Shown: positions 46,901 through 54,858, numbered from the stretch's first letter. The stretch: 64,000 nucleotides of DNA from JAYWGN01 sp043778255 (GCA_043778255.1 JAYWGN010000057.1:1-64000), one strand, 5' to 3'. Translations and numbers: made by a program. Notes: a model not told the origin generated them from the sequence alone.

Positions 46901-47380
46901 GACTTTGTAAAAGATTGTACTATTGATACTGATTTGGAAATACTAATACCCGATACTTATGTAGAAAGTGTAACAGAACGATTAAGCCTTTATAGCCGCT
47001 TAGATAATTGTGATACTGAAGACGAACTACAAGCTTTTGAAGCCGAAATGGCTGATAGGTTTGGGCCTATACCACCACAAGTAAATGATTTGTTTGTAAC
47101 GGTACGTTGCCGTAAAATAGCTATTAAATTAGGCTTTGAAAAAATGCTATTGAAAGAAAATACTTTAAAATGTTTTTTTGTAAATAAACCTGATAGTCCC
47201 TATTTTGAGAGTGATGTATTTAAAAAACTATTGCTATATATGCAAACCGAAACTAATAAAGCAAGGTTAAAGCAAACGGGTAAAAACTTTTTATTAGTAG
47301 TAGAATCGGTAAAAAATATGAAAGAACTTTATATACTTGTGTGCAAAGTAGAAAAATTTATATATGTTGTAAATTCTTAG
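43913..47380 (+). CDS. mfd: Transcription-repair coupling factor Mfd
   Basis: DNA translocase of 1155 aa that removes stalled RNA polymerase and recruits UvrA. An N-terminal UvrB-like region (~1-290: FVYEPGQFALRGGILDIYSFG), the RNA-polymerase-interacting domain (~440-510: PGDYVTHIDHGVG), the helicase core with Walker A GDVGFGKTE (~621-629) and DEEQ box (~722-725), RGRVGRS and the TRG motif region, and a C-terminal UvrA-binding domain are all in order. Full length. A -7 box TATCTTTG lies at 43895-43902, 10 nt before the ATG. Confidence 0.97.
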   Translation: MNLEVLQQMYQNDTRILSITEQLGNANTQHTYLKNLHGSALQFVFAALFNHPTAKQYNHIVVLNDAETAAYFHNTVESITKALNLYYFPSSYKSRKNYKLLNSSHIMLRTEALTKFSTQNEYGRTGAIITYADALFEKVILSKQLQESIISIKSGDVLNVNAVMEQFVHHGFTRHDFVYEPGQFALRGGILDIYSFGNDKPYRVELFGNDVDSIRIFDAETQLSERKLLHVNIIPNINTQKNEDNTTQEKISLFNFLPKNTVVWVQDWEYISDIIDQQQDDVKAFIQIQKDNEIFYANMNVHEKKRFDKEKEEENEQEHVKVALTDFETSTNILQQILQNPIIEFGAKSTLTGTLPKVTVQFNTKVQPSFNRQFDLLIADLVAHKQAGREVFICSDQPKQLERLHSIFTDLKAEINFVPIPISIHEGFIDEELKIVCYTDHQIFQRYHKYKVKQAYNKNKAITLRTLRELQPGDYVTHIDHGVGTFSGLQKLEVNGRLQEAVRLVYKDTDILYVNINSLHKISKYTGKEGSIPKINKLGSDVWNKLKEKTKIKVKEIAFDLIQLYAKRKAQLGFEHQPDNYMMNELEASFIYEDTPDQAKAIADVKKDMEAPSPMDRLVCGDVGFGKTEVAIRAAFKTCIDGKQAAIMVPTTILAFQHYKTFKDRLKDFPVTIDFINRFKTSKEKKETFQKLAEGKIDIIIGTHGLLGKDAIFKDLGLMVVDEEQKFGVAHKEKLKTLRSTVDSLTLTATPIPRTLQFSLMGARDLSIINTPPPNRQPIQTEVKVFNEDLIRDTIYYETERGGQVFFIHNRVNGLPEMAALINGLCPDLSIGYAHGQLDGDELEERILDFVDKKYDVLVCTNIVESGVDIPNVNTIIVNNAHQFGLSDLHQLRGRVGRSNKKAFCYLLAPPMSTLPNDSKKRLQTLEQHSELGSGFQIAMRDLDIRGAGNMLGGEQSGFMAEIGFEMYHKILDEAVRELKRSKFKELFKDEIKEQDDFVKDCTIDTDLEILIPDTYVESVTERLSLYSRLDNCDTEDELQAFEAEMADRFGPIPPQVNDLFVTVRCRKIAIKLGFEKMLLKENTLKCFFVNKPDSPYFESDVFKKLLLYMQTETNKARLKQTGKNFLLVVESVKNMKELYILVCKVEKFIYVVNS

Positions 47381-47404
47381 TAATCAATTATATATATGTA
47401 TTTT

Positions 47405-47456
47405 AAAAAATAGTAACCCTGTAAATCTAAAATTGTATTTTGGATTTACAGGGTTT
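47405..47456. repeat. 52-bp repeat, upstream copy, containing an inverted repeat
   Basis: 48 of 52 positions match the copy at 48626-48677 in the same orientation. Inside it AACCCTGTAAATC (47415-47427) is complementary to GATTTACAGGGTT (47443-47455) around a 15-nt loop. The first part reads as codons for K-I-V-T-L-stop, parallel to the true end of the ATPase gene in the downstream copy. The right arm supplies the TTG used as -33 element of the ATPase promoter. Confidence 0.9.
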
Positions 47457-47468
47457 GTTGTATATTTG
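47440..47468 (+). promoter_or_regulatory. Promoter of the DUF4143 ATPase gene
   Basis: TTG (47440-47442), 18-nt spacer, TATATTTG (47461-47468). The box ends 4 nt before the ATG at 47473, so the mRNA is predicted to be leaderless. The TTG lies inside the flanking repeat. Confidence 0.65.
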
Positions 47469-47472
47469 TGTT

Positions 47473-48645
47473 ATGATTAAAAGAATATTGTATAAAGAAA
47501 TTGTTGGCTTGGTTAAGCATTTTCCTTGTATAGCAATATTAGGCCCAAGGCAAATAGGTAAAACAACCTTAGCCAAATTATTAGCCAAAGAAAATAAAAA
47601 GCCTACGCTTTATTTAGATGTAGAAAAGCCAAGTGATAAACTAAAACTTGCCGATGCCGAAAACTACTTAGCCTTTCATAAAGATAAATGTATAATTATA
47701 GACGAAATACAATTTATGCCTGAGTTGTTTCAAGTATTACGACCACTAATTGATGAACACCGAAAAGCTGGAAGATTTATTATAACCGGTTCGGCTAGTC
47801 CTGCATTGGTTAAAGGTGTATCGGAGTCTTTAGCAGGGCGTATTGCTTACACCGAGCTAACACCTATTGGCTTAATGGAAATACCCAAAACCATAACCTT
47901 ACAAAGTCATTGGTTTAAAGGAGGGTTTCCAAAGTCGCTTACTGCCCGTACTTATGCATTGAGCAAGCAGTGGCTCAATTATTTTATAAAAAGTTATATA
48001 GAAAGAGACTTAAATCAATTGTTCAATATTGAATTAAGTACGGTAACTATAAGAAACATTTGGCGTATGCTTGCCAATAATACAAGTGGTATATGGAATG
48101 CCGAAATGTATAGCAGGGCTTTGGGTGTTACAAGCCCTACCGTAAATACCTATTTAGATTATTTGGAAGGCGCCTATTTAATAAGACGATTACACCCTTG
48201 GTATGTTAATGCCAATAAACGACTTATAAAGTCGCCGAAGGTATATATTAGAGATACAGGGCTGCTACACCGATTGGTTGATATAGAAAGCTACGATAAC
48301 CTAACAGGTAATACACTTATAGGCGCATCATGGGAGGGTTATGTAATTGAGCAAATAGCACAAGTACTACCGCAACAGCTTACCATGTATTACTACCGTA
48401 CACAAGATGGTGCTGAGGTTGATTTGGTATTAGTAAAAGCCAATAAAGTGGCTGCAACAATAGAAATAAAATTGAATAATATAACCCCAACTAAGGGCTT
48501 TTACGAAAGTAATAAAGTACTGGAACCCAAAGTGAGTTACATTATATGTAAACAAACGGAGTACTACAAATCTAAGCATGATGTATATTATATTGGGTTA
48601 GTACAGTTTTTAAAAACCGAATTACAAAAAATAGCAACCCTGTAA
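47473..48645 (+). CDS. AAA ATPase with C-terminal DUF4143 domain
   Basis: Protein of 390 aa. Walker A GPRQIGKTT (24-32), Walker B CIIIDEIQ (73-80) and sensor-like IITGSAS (104-109) form the AAA_14 ATPase part. A winged-helix-like stretch (~190-240) is followed by the DUF4143 domain (VYIRDTGLLHRL, WEGYVIEQI). It ends with a PD-(D/E)xK-like pattern, QDGAEVDLVLV then TIEIK (Asp317, Glu331, Lys333). The family is often multicopy and its function is unknown. ATG 47473 is preferred over 47440. The last codons and stop lie inside a 52-bp repeat whose twin precedes the gene. Confidence 0.9.
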   Translation: MIKRILYKEIVGLVKHFPCIAILGPRQIGKTTLAKLLAKENKKPTLYLDVEKPSDKLKLADAENYLAFHKDKCIIIDEIQFMPELFQVLRPLIDEHRKAGRFIITGSASPALVKGVSESLAGRIAYTELTPIGLMEIPKTITLQSHWFKGGFPKSLTARTYALSKQWLNYFIKSYIERDLNQLFNIELSTVTIRNIWRMLANNTSGIWNAEMYSRALGVTSPTVNTYLDYLEGAYLIRRLHPWYVNANKRLIKSPKVYIRDTGLLHRLVDIESYDNLTGNTLIGASWEGYVIEQIAQVLPQQLTMYYYRTQDGAEVDLVLVKANKVAATIEIKLNNITPTKGFYESNKVLEPKVSYIICKQTEYYKSKHDVYYIGLVQFLKTELQKIATL

Positions 48646-48677
48646 ATCAAAAATTAAATTTTGGATTTACAGGGTTT
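48626..48677. repeat. 52-bp repeat, downstream copy, containing an inverted repeat
   Basis: Same orientation and 48/52 identical to 47405-47456. AACCCTGTAAATC (48636-48648) is complementary to GATTTACAGGGTT (48664-48676). It covers the final K-I-A-T-L codons and TAA stop of the ATPase gene and ends 17 nt before the DUF952 start. Confidence 0.9.
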
Positions 48678-48693
48678 AATAAATTAAAAATTT

Positions 48694-49017
48694 ATGAAAA
48701 ATATAATTATTTACCACATTGTAACTGTTACTGAGTGGGAGTTACAATGTAATACTACTACTTACACACATGCCTCACTCTTAACAGAGGGATTTGTACA
48801 TGCTAGCACAGCAGAACAATTAACTGCAACCATACAAAGGTACTATGCAAACGAAAAGCAAGTGGTAGTATTACACCTCAATACAACTAAACTTACTGCA
48901 CCATTGCTATACGAACTTGCACCATCGGTTAACCAATTGTTCCCACATATATATGGTTTAATTAACAAAGATGCTATTGAAAAGGTAGAAATAATAACAT
49001 TGAGAAATGCTTTATAA
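48694..49017 (+). CDS. DUF952 domain protein
   Basis: Cytoplasmic protein of 107 aa. The DUF952 pattern is clear: IIYHIVTVTEWE, LLTEGFVHASTAEQL, VVVLHLNTTKLTAPLLYE and FPHIYGLINKDAIEKVE. The fold resembles ADP-ribosyltransferase-like small domains, but no activity is established. It follows the ATPase gene after the downstream repeat. Confidence 0.88.
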   Translation: MKNIIIYHIVTVTEWELQCNTTTYTHASLLTEGFVHASTAEQLTATIQRYYANEKQVVVLHLNTTKLTAPLLYELAPSVNQLFPHIYGLINKDAIEKVEIITLRNAL

Positions 49018-49033
49018 TCTTAAAAGTATTTAT

Positions 49034-50092
49034 TTAATTACCGTGATTTTTTGGAGCTGTATAATTGCGCCATTTTTCAATTACATTAACTAAGTCAGTG
49101 GGTAGTTCACTATCAAAATTTACCTCTTGGTTAGTACCTGGATGTACAAAACCTAGTGTTTTGGCATGTAATGCCTGACGGTTACAAAGGGTAAAACAAT
49201 TATCAACAAACTGTTTATATTTGGTATAAATAGTACCCTTTACTATACGGTCGCCACCATAAGTACTATCGGCAAATAATGGATGCCCAATGTGCTGCAT
49301 GTGCACTCTTATTTGGTGTGTTCGTCCTGTTTCTAACACACACTCTATAAGGGTTACGTAGTTCATTCGCTCTATTACTTTATAGTGTGTAATGGCCTCT
49401 TTACCATACTCTCCGTCGGGGTATGCAGTAAACATTTTACGGAACCTTTGGTGTCGGCCTACATGGGCAATTACGGTACCTTCATCGGCTTCTACATTGC
49501 CCCATACAAGGGCAATATACTTACGTTTGGCGGTATGGTTAGCAAATTGTTTGGCTAGGCTTTGCATAGCTATATCAGTTTTTGCCAATACTAAAATGCC
49601 CGTTGTAAATTTATCAATACGGTGTACTAGCCCAAAGCGGGGCAGTGAGGTTTCGGGGTTAATAACTGCACCTTGTTGTTGCAAGTGGTGTGCTATGCCA
49701 TTAATTAATGTACCATTATAATTGCCACAACCTGGGTGAACAACCATACCCGATGCTTTATTAATAAGTATTATTTGGTCATCTTCATAAACTATATTAA
49801 GCGGCAAAGCTTCAGGTTGTACGTCGTTTAATTCGGGGTCGTTATCGGTGTATATTATTATTTCGTCGAGTGGTCGTACTTTGTAGTTGCTTTTTACAAG
49901 GGTGCCATTTACTGTTACCAATCCGCTATCAATTCCCTTTTGTATTTTGTTACGTGTAGCACCTATAAGGCGTACCATTATATATTTATCAATTCGCAAA
50001 GGTTCTTGACCTTTATCAACAGTTATTATTTTTTTTTCAAATAATATTTCTCCATCCTGTTCTTCATTATTATTTTCATCGTCCGTTATCAT
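49034..50092 (-). CDS. RluA/RluD family pseudouridine synthase
   Basis: rRNA pseudouridine synthase of 352 aa. An S4 RNA-binding domain (~30-80: RIDKYIMVRLIGATRNKIQKGI) precedes the catalytic domain with FGLVHRIDKFTTGILVLAKT (Asp160 catalytic) and ETGRTHQIRVHMQHIGHPLFAD. Most similar to RluD, which modifies the 23S helix 69 loop; exact targets are not readable. A start 45 codons upstream would run into lipB and is rejected; ATG 50092 has a TATTTTTG box ending 4 nt upstream. Confidence 0.92.
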   Translation of the reverse strand: MITDDENNNEEQDGEILFEKKIITVDKGQEPLRIDKYIMVRLIGATRNKIQKGIDSGLVTVNGTLVKSNYKVRPLDEIIIYTDNDPELNDVQPEALPLNIVYEDDQIILINKASGMVVHPGCGNYNGTLINGIAHHLQQQGAVINPETSLPRFGLVHRIDKFTTGILVLAKTDIAMQSLAKQFANHTAKRKYIALVWGNVEADEGTVIAHVGRHQRFRKMFTAYPDGEYGKEAITHYKVIERMNYVTLIECVLETGRTHQIRVHMQHIGHPLFADSTYGGDRIVKGTIYTKYKQFVDNCFTLCNRQALHAKTLGFVHPGTNQEVNFDSELPTDLVNVIEKWRNYTAPKNHGN

Positions 50093-50096
50093 TTTA

Positions 50097-50120
50097 CAAA
50101 AATACAATGTATTAGCTTTG
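50097..50120. promoter_or_regulatory. Back-to-back -7 boxes for rluD-like gene and lipB
   Basis: Minus strand: TATTTTTG at 50097-50104 (CAAAAATA on +), 4 nt from the pseudouridine synthase ATG. Plus strand: TAGCTTTG at 50113-50120, 8 nt from the lipB ATG. The two promoters must overlap in this 36-bp gap, so the polymerases would compete for it. Confidence 0.55.
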
Positions 50121-50128
50121 CAATACAA

Positions 50129-50803
50129 ATGATTGGTAATAAAAACATACAAATTATAGATTTGGGTAAAATGGATTACCAAACGGCATGGGACTATCAA
50201 GAGGCTGTACTGCAACAGCAAGTTCAACGAAAAAGGGAAGGTTTAGCTACTGAAAATTTTTTATTTTTTGTGGAACACAACCATGTATACACCTTGGGCA
50301 AAAGTGGCAACCTAGCTAATGTATTACTTACTGACAAAGAGTTAGAGGCTAGGGAAATACAGTTTTTTAAAACCAACCGTGGTGGCGATATTACTTACCA
50401 TGGACCTGGCCAAGTAGTAGGTTACCCTATTATTGATTTAGAAAATTTTAAAACCGATATTAGCTGGTACTTACGAACTTTGGAACAAGTTATAATAAAT
50501 GCATTGGCTTACTACAATATAGCTGCTGGTAGGTCAGTTGGCGAAACGGGTGTATGGATTGATAATGAACTATTGGGTAAACAACGAAAAATATGTGCCC
50601 TCGGTGTACGTTGTAGCCGTTGGGTAACTATGCATGGCTTTGCATTAAATGTAAATAATGACCTCAGTTACTTTAACCATATAATACCCTGTGGCATTAC
50701 TAATAAAACCGTTACAAGTATGCAACAAGAAATAAAAAATGTAATAGATGAAGCTGCTTTAAAAAATAGATTAGCTGTTGAATTTGTAAAACTTTTTTCT
50801 TAA
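50129..50803 (+). CDS. lipB: Octanoyltransferase LipB
   Basis: Moves octanoate from acyl carrier protein to lipoate-dependent enzymes, 224 aa. Active-site parts are all present: FFKTNRGGDITYHGPGQVVGYP (~79-100), KICALGVR with Lys154, and the acyl-accepting Cys188 in IIPCGITNKTVTS. Full length. Divergent from the pseudouridine synthase gene with only 36 nt between start codons. Confidence 0.96.
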   Translation: MIGNKNIQIIDLGKMDYQTAWDYQEAVLQQQVQRKREGLATENFLFFVEHNHVYTLGKSGNLANVLLTDKELEAREIQFFKTNRGGDITYHGPGQVVGYPIIDLENFKTDISWYLRTLEQVIINALAYYNIAAGRSVGETGVWIDNELLGKQRKICALGVRCSRWVTMHGFALNVNNDLSYFNHIIPCGITNKTVTSMQQEIKNVIDEAALKNRLAVEFVKLFS

Positions 50804-50876
50804 TTTTTTTTGTAAAAAAAACTAAAAAAGGTATGTAGTATAACTTCGTTAAAATAATAATAAACAAAATTTCACT

Positions 50877-51677
50877 ATGAATATAGCCACATTGACTACC
50901 GAAATACTTGCAAAAAAATCGTATTTATGTGTAGGTTTAGATACCGATATTACAAAAATACCTCAGCATTTATTAACTGAAAAAGATCCTGTATTTGCAT
51001 TTAACCAACAAATAATTGATGCCACAAAAGAGTATTGTGTAAGCTATAAATTAAACACTGCATTTTATGAAGCTACTGGAGCTAAAGGTTGGGAGAGTAT
51101 GCAAAAAACTGTGGATTATATACCCAATACTCACTTTACAATAGCCGATGCCAAACGTGGCGATATTGGTAATACAAGTAGCCAGTATGCTAAAGCTTTT
51201 TTTGAAACGTTGAACTTTGATGCAATTACCGTAGCACCTTATATGGGTGAAGATAGTATTAAACCCTTTTTAGAGTATGAAAATAAAGTAACAATTGTGC
51301 TTGGCCTTACTAGTAACCATGGTGCTATTGATTTTGAAATGCAAAAAATAGGAGACCAATATTTATACGAAAAAGTAATAAGTACTGTAGCTAGTTATGG
51401 TACGCCAAATAATACAATGTTTGTAGTAGGTGCTACACAAGCCAATCAATTGCAACAAATACGAAAAATTGTTCCTAACCATTTTTTATTAGTACCAGGT
51501 GTGGGGTTTCAGGGTGGTAACTTACAAACAGTAACTACTTATGGCAAAACCAATGCTGTAGGGCTTTTGGTAAATGTAAGTAGGGCAATTATATATGCAA
51601 GTGAAACAGAAAATTTTGCTGCAGAAGCAGCCGAAATAGCCAAGCAATACCAACAAGAAATGAGTAGTTATTTGTGA
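50877..51677 (+). CDS. pyrF: Orotidine-5'-phosphate decarboxylase
   Basis: Last step of UMP synthesis, 266 aa, of the longer type 2 form. The catalytic DAKRGDIGNTSSQYA (Lys93), the N-terminal CVGLDTDITKIP and the phosphate-binding LVPGVGFQGGNL are intact. It stands 73 nt after lipB. Confidence 0.95.
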   Translation: MNIATLTTEILAKKSYLCVGLDTDITKIPQHLLTEKDPVFAFNQQIIDATKEYCVSYKLNTAFYEATGAKGWESMQKTVDYIPNTHFTIADAKRGDIGNTSSQYAKAFFETLNFDAITVAPYMGEDSIKPFLEYENKVTIVLGLTSNHGAIDFEMQKIGDQYLYEKVISTVASYGTPNNTMFVVGATQANQLQQIRKIVPNHFLLVPGVGFQGGNLQTVTTYGKTNAVGLLVNVSRAIIYASETENFAAEAAEIAKQYQQEMSSYL

Positions 51678-51702
51678 GTTTTATTTCTTTTTTTGGCAAT
51701 AA

Positions 51703-52683
51703 CTATGCTTCAGTAAGTTCGTCCCAAAAACCCATTTTACCATATCTTTCTATACGGTCGTTCATTCGTTGTTCGGGTGTTATTGTTTTTAACGCTGCTA
51801 ATACAGGTAACAAAAATTCTTTTAGTTTATCGGCAGCTTCTACATAATCCCAATGAGCGCCACCGTAGGGTTCGGGTACTATGCCATCTATAATTCCGAA
51901 TGATAACATATTATCACAAGTTAGTTTTAGTTGTTCGGCAGCTATTTCTTTTTTGTCCCAAGTACGCCATAATATACTACTACAACTCTCTGGCGATATT
52001 ACGGTGTACCAAGTATTTTGCATCATAAATACTTTGTCGCCCACACCAATACCTAATGCACCACCACTTGCACCTTCGCCAATTACAACACATATAATAG
52101 GTACTTTTAGGTTTATCATTTCATAAATGTTTCGGGCAATTGCTTCGCCTTGTCCTCGTTCTTCTGCCTCAATGCCTGGGTAAGCTCCTGGTGTGTCAAT
52201 AAGTGTAATAATTGGTTTATTAAATTTTTCGGCAAGTTTCATTAACCTCAATGCTTTGCGGTAGCCTTCGGGGTTAGCCATACCAAAGTTTCTATACTGC
52301 CTCATTTTGGTATTAATACCTTTTTGCTGACCTATAACCATTACTGTTTCGCCATTAAGTTTACAAAAACCACCAACCATTGCTTTGTCATCTTTCACAT
52401 TTCTATCGCCATATAATTCAATAAACTCAGTAGTCATATTTGAAATATATTTCAAAGTGTAGGGTCTGTCGGGGTGGCGGCTTAATTGTACTTTTTGCCA
52501 AGGAGTTAAGCTGCATGTTATTTCCTTACGTGTTTCTATTATTTTGGCTTCTATTTCTACAATTTTATCTTCATAATTTATTTTCGATTTTTCTTGTGAT
52601 TTTTTGAGGGTATCTATTTCATCGAATAATGCTTTTATTGGTCTTTCAAAATCGAGAAACTGTCGGTCTTTATTTGCTGGCAT
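51703..52683 (-). CDS. accA: Acetyl-CoA carboxylase carboxyltransferase subunit alpha
   Basis: Carboxyltransferase alpha subunit, 326 aa, working with AccD to make malonyl-CoA. Key blocks are LTPWQKVQLSRHPDRPYTL, MVIGQQKG, FGMANPEGYRKALRLM, TLIDTPGAYPGIEAEERGQG, and VIGEGASGGALGIGVGDK, which carries the glycines of the oxyanion site. Full length; no accD nearby. Confidence 0.96.
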   Translation of the reverse strand: MPANKDRQFLDFERPIKALFDEIDTLKKSQEKSKINYEDKIVEIEAKIIETRKEITCSLTPWQKVQLSRHPDRPYTLKYISNMTTEFIELYGDRNVKDDKAMVGGFCKLNGETVMVIGQQKGINTKMRQYRNFGMANPEGYRKALRLMKLAEKFNKPIITLIDTPGAYPGIEAEERGQGEAIARNIYEMINLKVPIICVVIGEGASGGALGIGVGDKVFMMQNTWYTVISPESCSSILWRTWDKKEIAAEQLKLTCDNMLSFGIIDGIVPEPYGGAHWDYVEAADKLKEFLLPVLAALKTITPEQRMNDRIERYGKMGFWDELTEA

Positions 52684-52737
52684 AGTATATTGTTATTTTG
52701 TAAAAATAATGTATTCATCAAATTCTAAAAACTTTAT

Positions 52738-52767
52738 TTGTAAATTTTAAAAAAATCTCTATATTTG
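52738..52767 (+). promoter_or_regulatory. Consensus Bacteroidota promoter of tRNA-Asp
   Basis: TTG at 52738-52740, exactly 19 nt, then TATATTTG at 52760-52767: a full match to TTG-N19-TAnnTTTG. The mature tRNA begins 31 nt downstream. Confidence 0.85.
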
Positions 52768-52798
52768 CACTCCGCAAAACATAGTAGTATGTTTACTT

Positions 52799-52872
52799 GG
52801 AGCGGTAGTTCAGTTGGTTAGAATGCTGCCCTGTCACGGCAGAGGTCGCGGGTTCGAGTCCCGTCCGCTCCG
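52799..52872 (+). tRNA. tRNA-Asp (anticodon GTC)
   Basis: Cloverleaf with acceptor arms GGAGCGG (52799-52805) and CCGCTCC (52865-52871), D-loop AGTTGGTTAGA, anticodon stem-loop CTGCC-CTGTCAC-GGCAG and T-arm GCGGG-TTCGAGT-CCCGT. Anticodon GTC reads Asp. The discriminator base is G (52872) and the following CA is not a full CCA, so the end must be added by nucleotidyltransferase. Confidence 0.97.
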
Positions 52873-52873
52873 C

Positions 52874-52907
52874 AATCCTTTTCAATTTATTTTGGGAAGG
52901 ATTTTTT
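52874..52907 (+). terminator. Intrinsic terminator after tRNA-Asp
   Basis: AATCCTT (52874-52880) pairs with AAGGATT (52897-52903), followed by a T-run. Confidence 0.8.
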
Positions 52908-53017
52908 GTTGGGCCCAATCCAAGAATTTTTAAAATGTGTTTTACTTTTTTTTAATATTTTAGTTAATTAGCTTTTAATTTTTTAATTTATTTTTACACA
53001 AATTAATTTAGTTAAAT

Positions 53018-53905
53018 ATGCCAACAAATTCATTTTTGCAAGGTACTGGTGTGGCACTTGTAACCCCATTTAATAGCGATGAAACTGTTGATTATACAAG
53101 TTTAGAAAAAATAATAAATCATGTTATTGTTGGAGGTGTTAACTATGTAGTAACCTTAGGTACAACTGGCGAAACTGCTACACTTACTGAAGCTGAAAAA
53201 ATAGCAATTGCTGAACATACCTATACTATTGTGAATGGTAGAGTACCTGTAGTAATTGGTATTGGGGGTGCTAGTACTAATGAAGTTATTGAAAATATTA
53301 AGCATATGCCTATTGAGAAAGCTGCTGCAATATTAAGTGTATCGCCATATTATAATAAGCCTTCACAAGAGGGTATATACCAACATTATAAAGCAATAGC
53401 ACATGCAACCACTAAGCCAATAATACTATACAATGTACCAGGCCGTACCGGCCGAAATATGGAAGCTGCTACTACACTGAGGTTAGCAAATGAACTGCCT
53501 AATATTGTAGCTATAAAAGAGGCAAGCAGCCTTATGGAACAGTGTATGCAAATAATAGCAAATGCACCATCACATTTTACAGTAATAAGTGGCGATGATA
53601 ATTTGGCATTGTCTCAAATAGCTTGTGGTATGAAAGGTGTTATAAGTGTGGCTGCCAACTACTTTGCTAGTGATTATAGTAGTATGATTAATTTTTGTTT
53701 GCAAAATAATTTTGAAGCAGCTAGAGCTATTTTATTCAAATTACTTCCTGCAATTGATTTAATGTTTTGCGAAAATAACCCTGCTGGTATTAAAGCATTT
53801 TTAAATGCCCATAGATTATGTAGCCAACAACACCGATTACCTGTAGTAGCTGTGAGTGAAATTACCAATGCAAGTATTTTAAATTTTGTTAAAAATTACA
53901 AATAG
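53018..53905 (+). CDS. dapA: 4-hydroxy-tetrahydrodipicolinate synthase
   Basis: Class I aldolase of 295 aa condensing pyruvate with aspartate semialdehyde for lysine and diaminopimelate synthesis. The Schiff-base Lys167 in NIVAIKEASS, Tyr138 in ILYNVPGRTGRN and the TLGTTGETATL loop (46-56) are present. Full length; the gene stands alone. Confidence 0.95.
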   Translation: MPTNSFLQGTGVALVTPFNSDETVDYTSLEKIINHVIVGGVNYVVTLGTTGETATLTEAEKIAIAEHTYTIVNGRVPVVIGIGGASTNEVIENIKHMPIEKAAAILSVSPYYNKPSQEGIYQHYKAIAHATTKPIILYNVPGRTGRNMEAATTLRLANELPNIVAIKEASSLMEQCMQIIANAPSHFTVISGDDNLALSQIACGMKGVISVAANYFASDYSSMINFCLQNNFEAARAILFKLLPAIDLMFCENNPAGIKAFLNAHRLCSQQHRLPVVAVSEITNASILNFVKNYK

Positions 53906-53970
53906 CAGTAACTTCTTTGTATGTAGGCATATAGTAATAAAATGTACCTTTATTGTAAAATGTATTGATT

Positions 53971-54843
53971 ATGAACGATGATGATATAAATGATATAGAA
54001 AAATTTAGTGAAGACCCGGAAGAGCATCTAAAAATTGAAAATGAAATATTAAAAATAAAATTGAAAGTTCAGTACGGTGATGGTTTCCAAATGTTTGGAG
54101 ATGGTAAAGATATACCTCCCAGTGTTGAAAACCAATTTTTAAAAAGTATGTTACAATTTGAAGAAAACTTTGCTAATGCAGAGTTTGTAACCATAAAAGA
54201 AAAGCTAGGAAATCAACAGTATAACATTATACAAAATGGAACTAAACTTGAGTATGAAACAGCTGTTAATACTTTTTTAGAGCAGTTAAGGGTACACAAT
54301 ATTGATATGGAATTTTTATACAAACCTATTAATTATGAAAAAGTTTATAGCTTTTTAATCGGCGACTTTTTGCATAAAGAAATTGAAAAAAATATGCCAG
54401 AAGAAGCCTTTTGCAATTTTATTTACGAAGAATTTTTTCCTAATTACGAAGAAGATTTAAAGTCATTAACCCATCAAATAATAATGGCTTGGGTAACAAA
54501 AAATATAGAGCCTATAAAAGATAATATTGATAAAGAATTGCTTGACACAAAAGGGAATAGATATACTGAAGAGCAAGTTGTAGGTAAAATAAACAATTTT
54601 TTTGAAGCATTTGATCACTTTGCAAATGATGGCTTTACAATAGATGATATTGGCTTTAAGTTAGACGATGAAAATGATGAAGATACCCTTGGAATGGGGC
54701 ATGCAGAGGGTGCAGTTAAATTTGATGCCGTATTAGAAAATGGAGAGATAATTCATTATAAAGATGCATATAAAATATATTACACTTACAAACATGGCTA
54801 TTGGTATATAATGTCGTTTATACTACCTGGTTATGTATGGTAA
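53971..54843 (+). CDS. Acidic protein of unknown function with NTF2-like C-terminus
   Basis: Protein of 290 aa, no signal peptide or membrane segment, strongly acidic (N-terminus MNDDDINDIEKFSEDPEE). The region ~205-290 (IDDIGFKLDDENDEDTLG, IIHYKDAYKIYYTYKHGYWYIMSF) reads like an NTF2/SnoaL-type half-barrel; the first 200 residues match nothing I know. ATG 53971 is preferred over a TTG two codons upstream. It is separate from its neighbours dapA and the convergent glycan genes. Confidence 0.75.
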   Translation: MNDDDINDIEKFSEDPEEHLKIENEILKIKLKVQYGDGFQMFGDGKDIPPSVENQFLKSMLQFEENFANAEFVTIKEKLGNQQYNIIQNGTKLEYETAVNTFLEQLRVHNIDMEFLYKPINYEKVYSFLIGDFLHKEIEKNMPEEAFCNFIYEEFFPNYEEDLKSLTHQIIMAWVTKNIEPIKDNIDKELLDTKGNRYTEEQVVGKINNFFEAFDHFANDGFTIDDIGFKLDDENDEDTLGMGHAEGAVKFDAVLENGEIIHYKDAYKIYYTYKHGYWYIMSFILPGYVW

Positions 54844-54858
54844 ACTGTTTACAACTAT

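Noticed and set aside
47405..47456. Repeat as a simple intrinsic terminator of mfd
   Set aside because: The stem is strong but is followed by GTTTGTTG rather than a T-run, and sequence, not only structure, is conserved between copies.
47405..48677. Prophage or integron attachment sites as explanation of the 52-bp repeats
   Set aside because: Only one gene lies between them, there is no integrase, and no tRNA gene is adjacent.
50093..50227. N-terminal extension of the pseudouridine synthase
   Set aside because: It would overlap the lipB start and both promoters; the S4 domain begins shortly after ATG 50092.
52799..52872. Integration hotspot at tRNA-Asp
   Set aside because: No partial duplicate of the tRNA 3' end or integrase gene is seen nearby.
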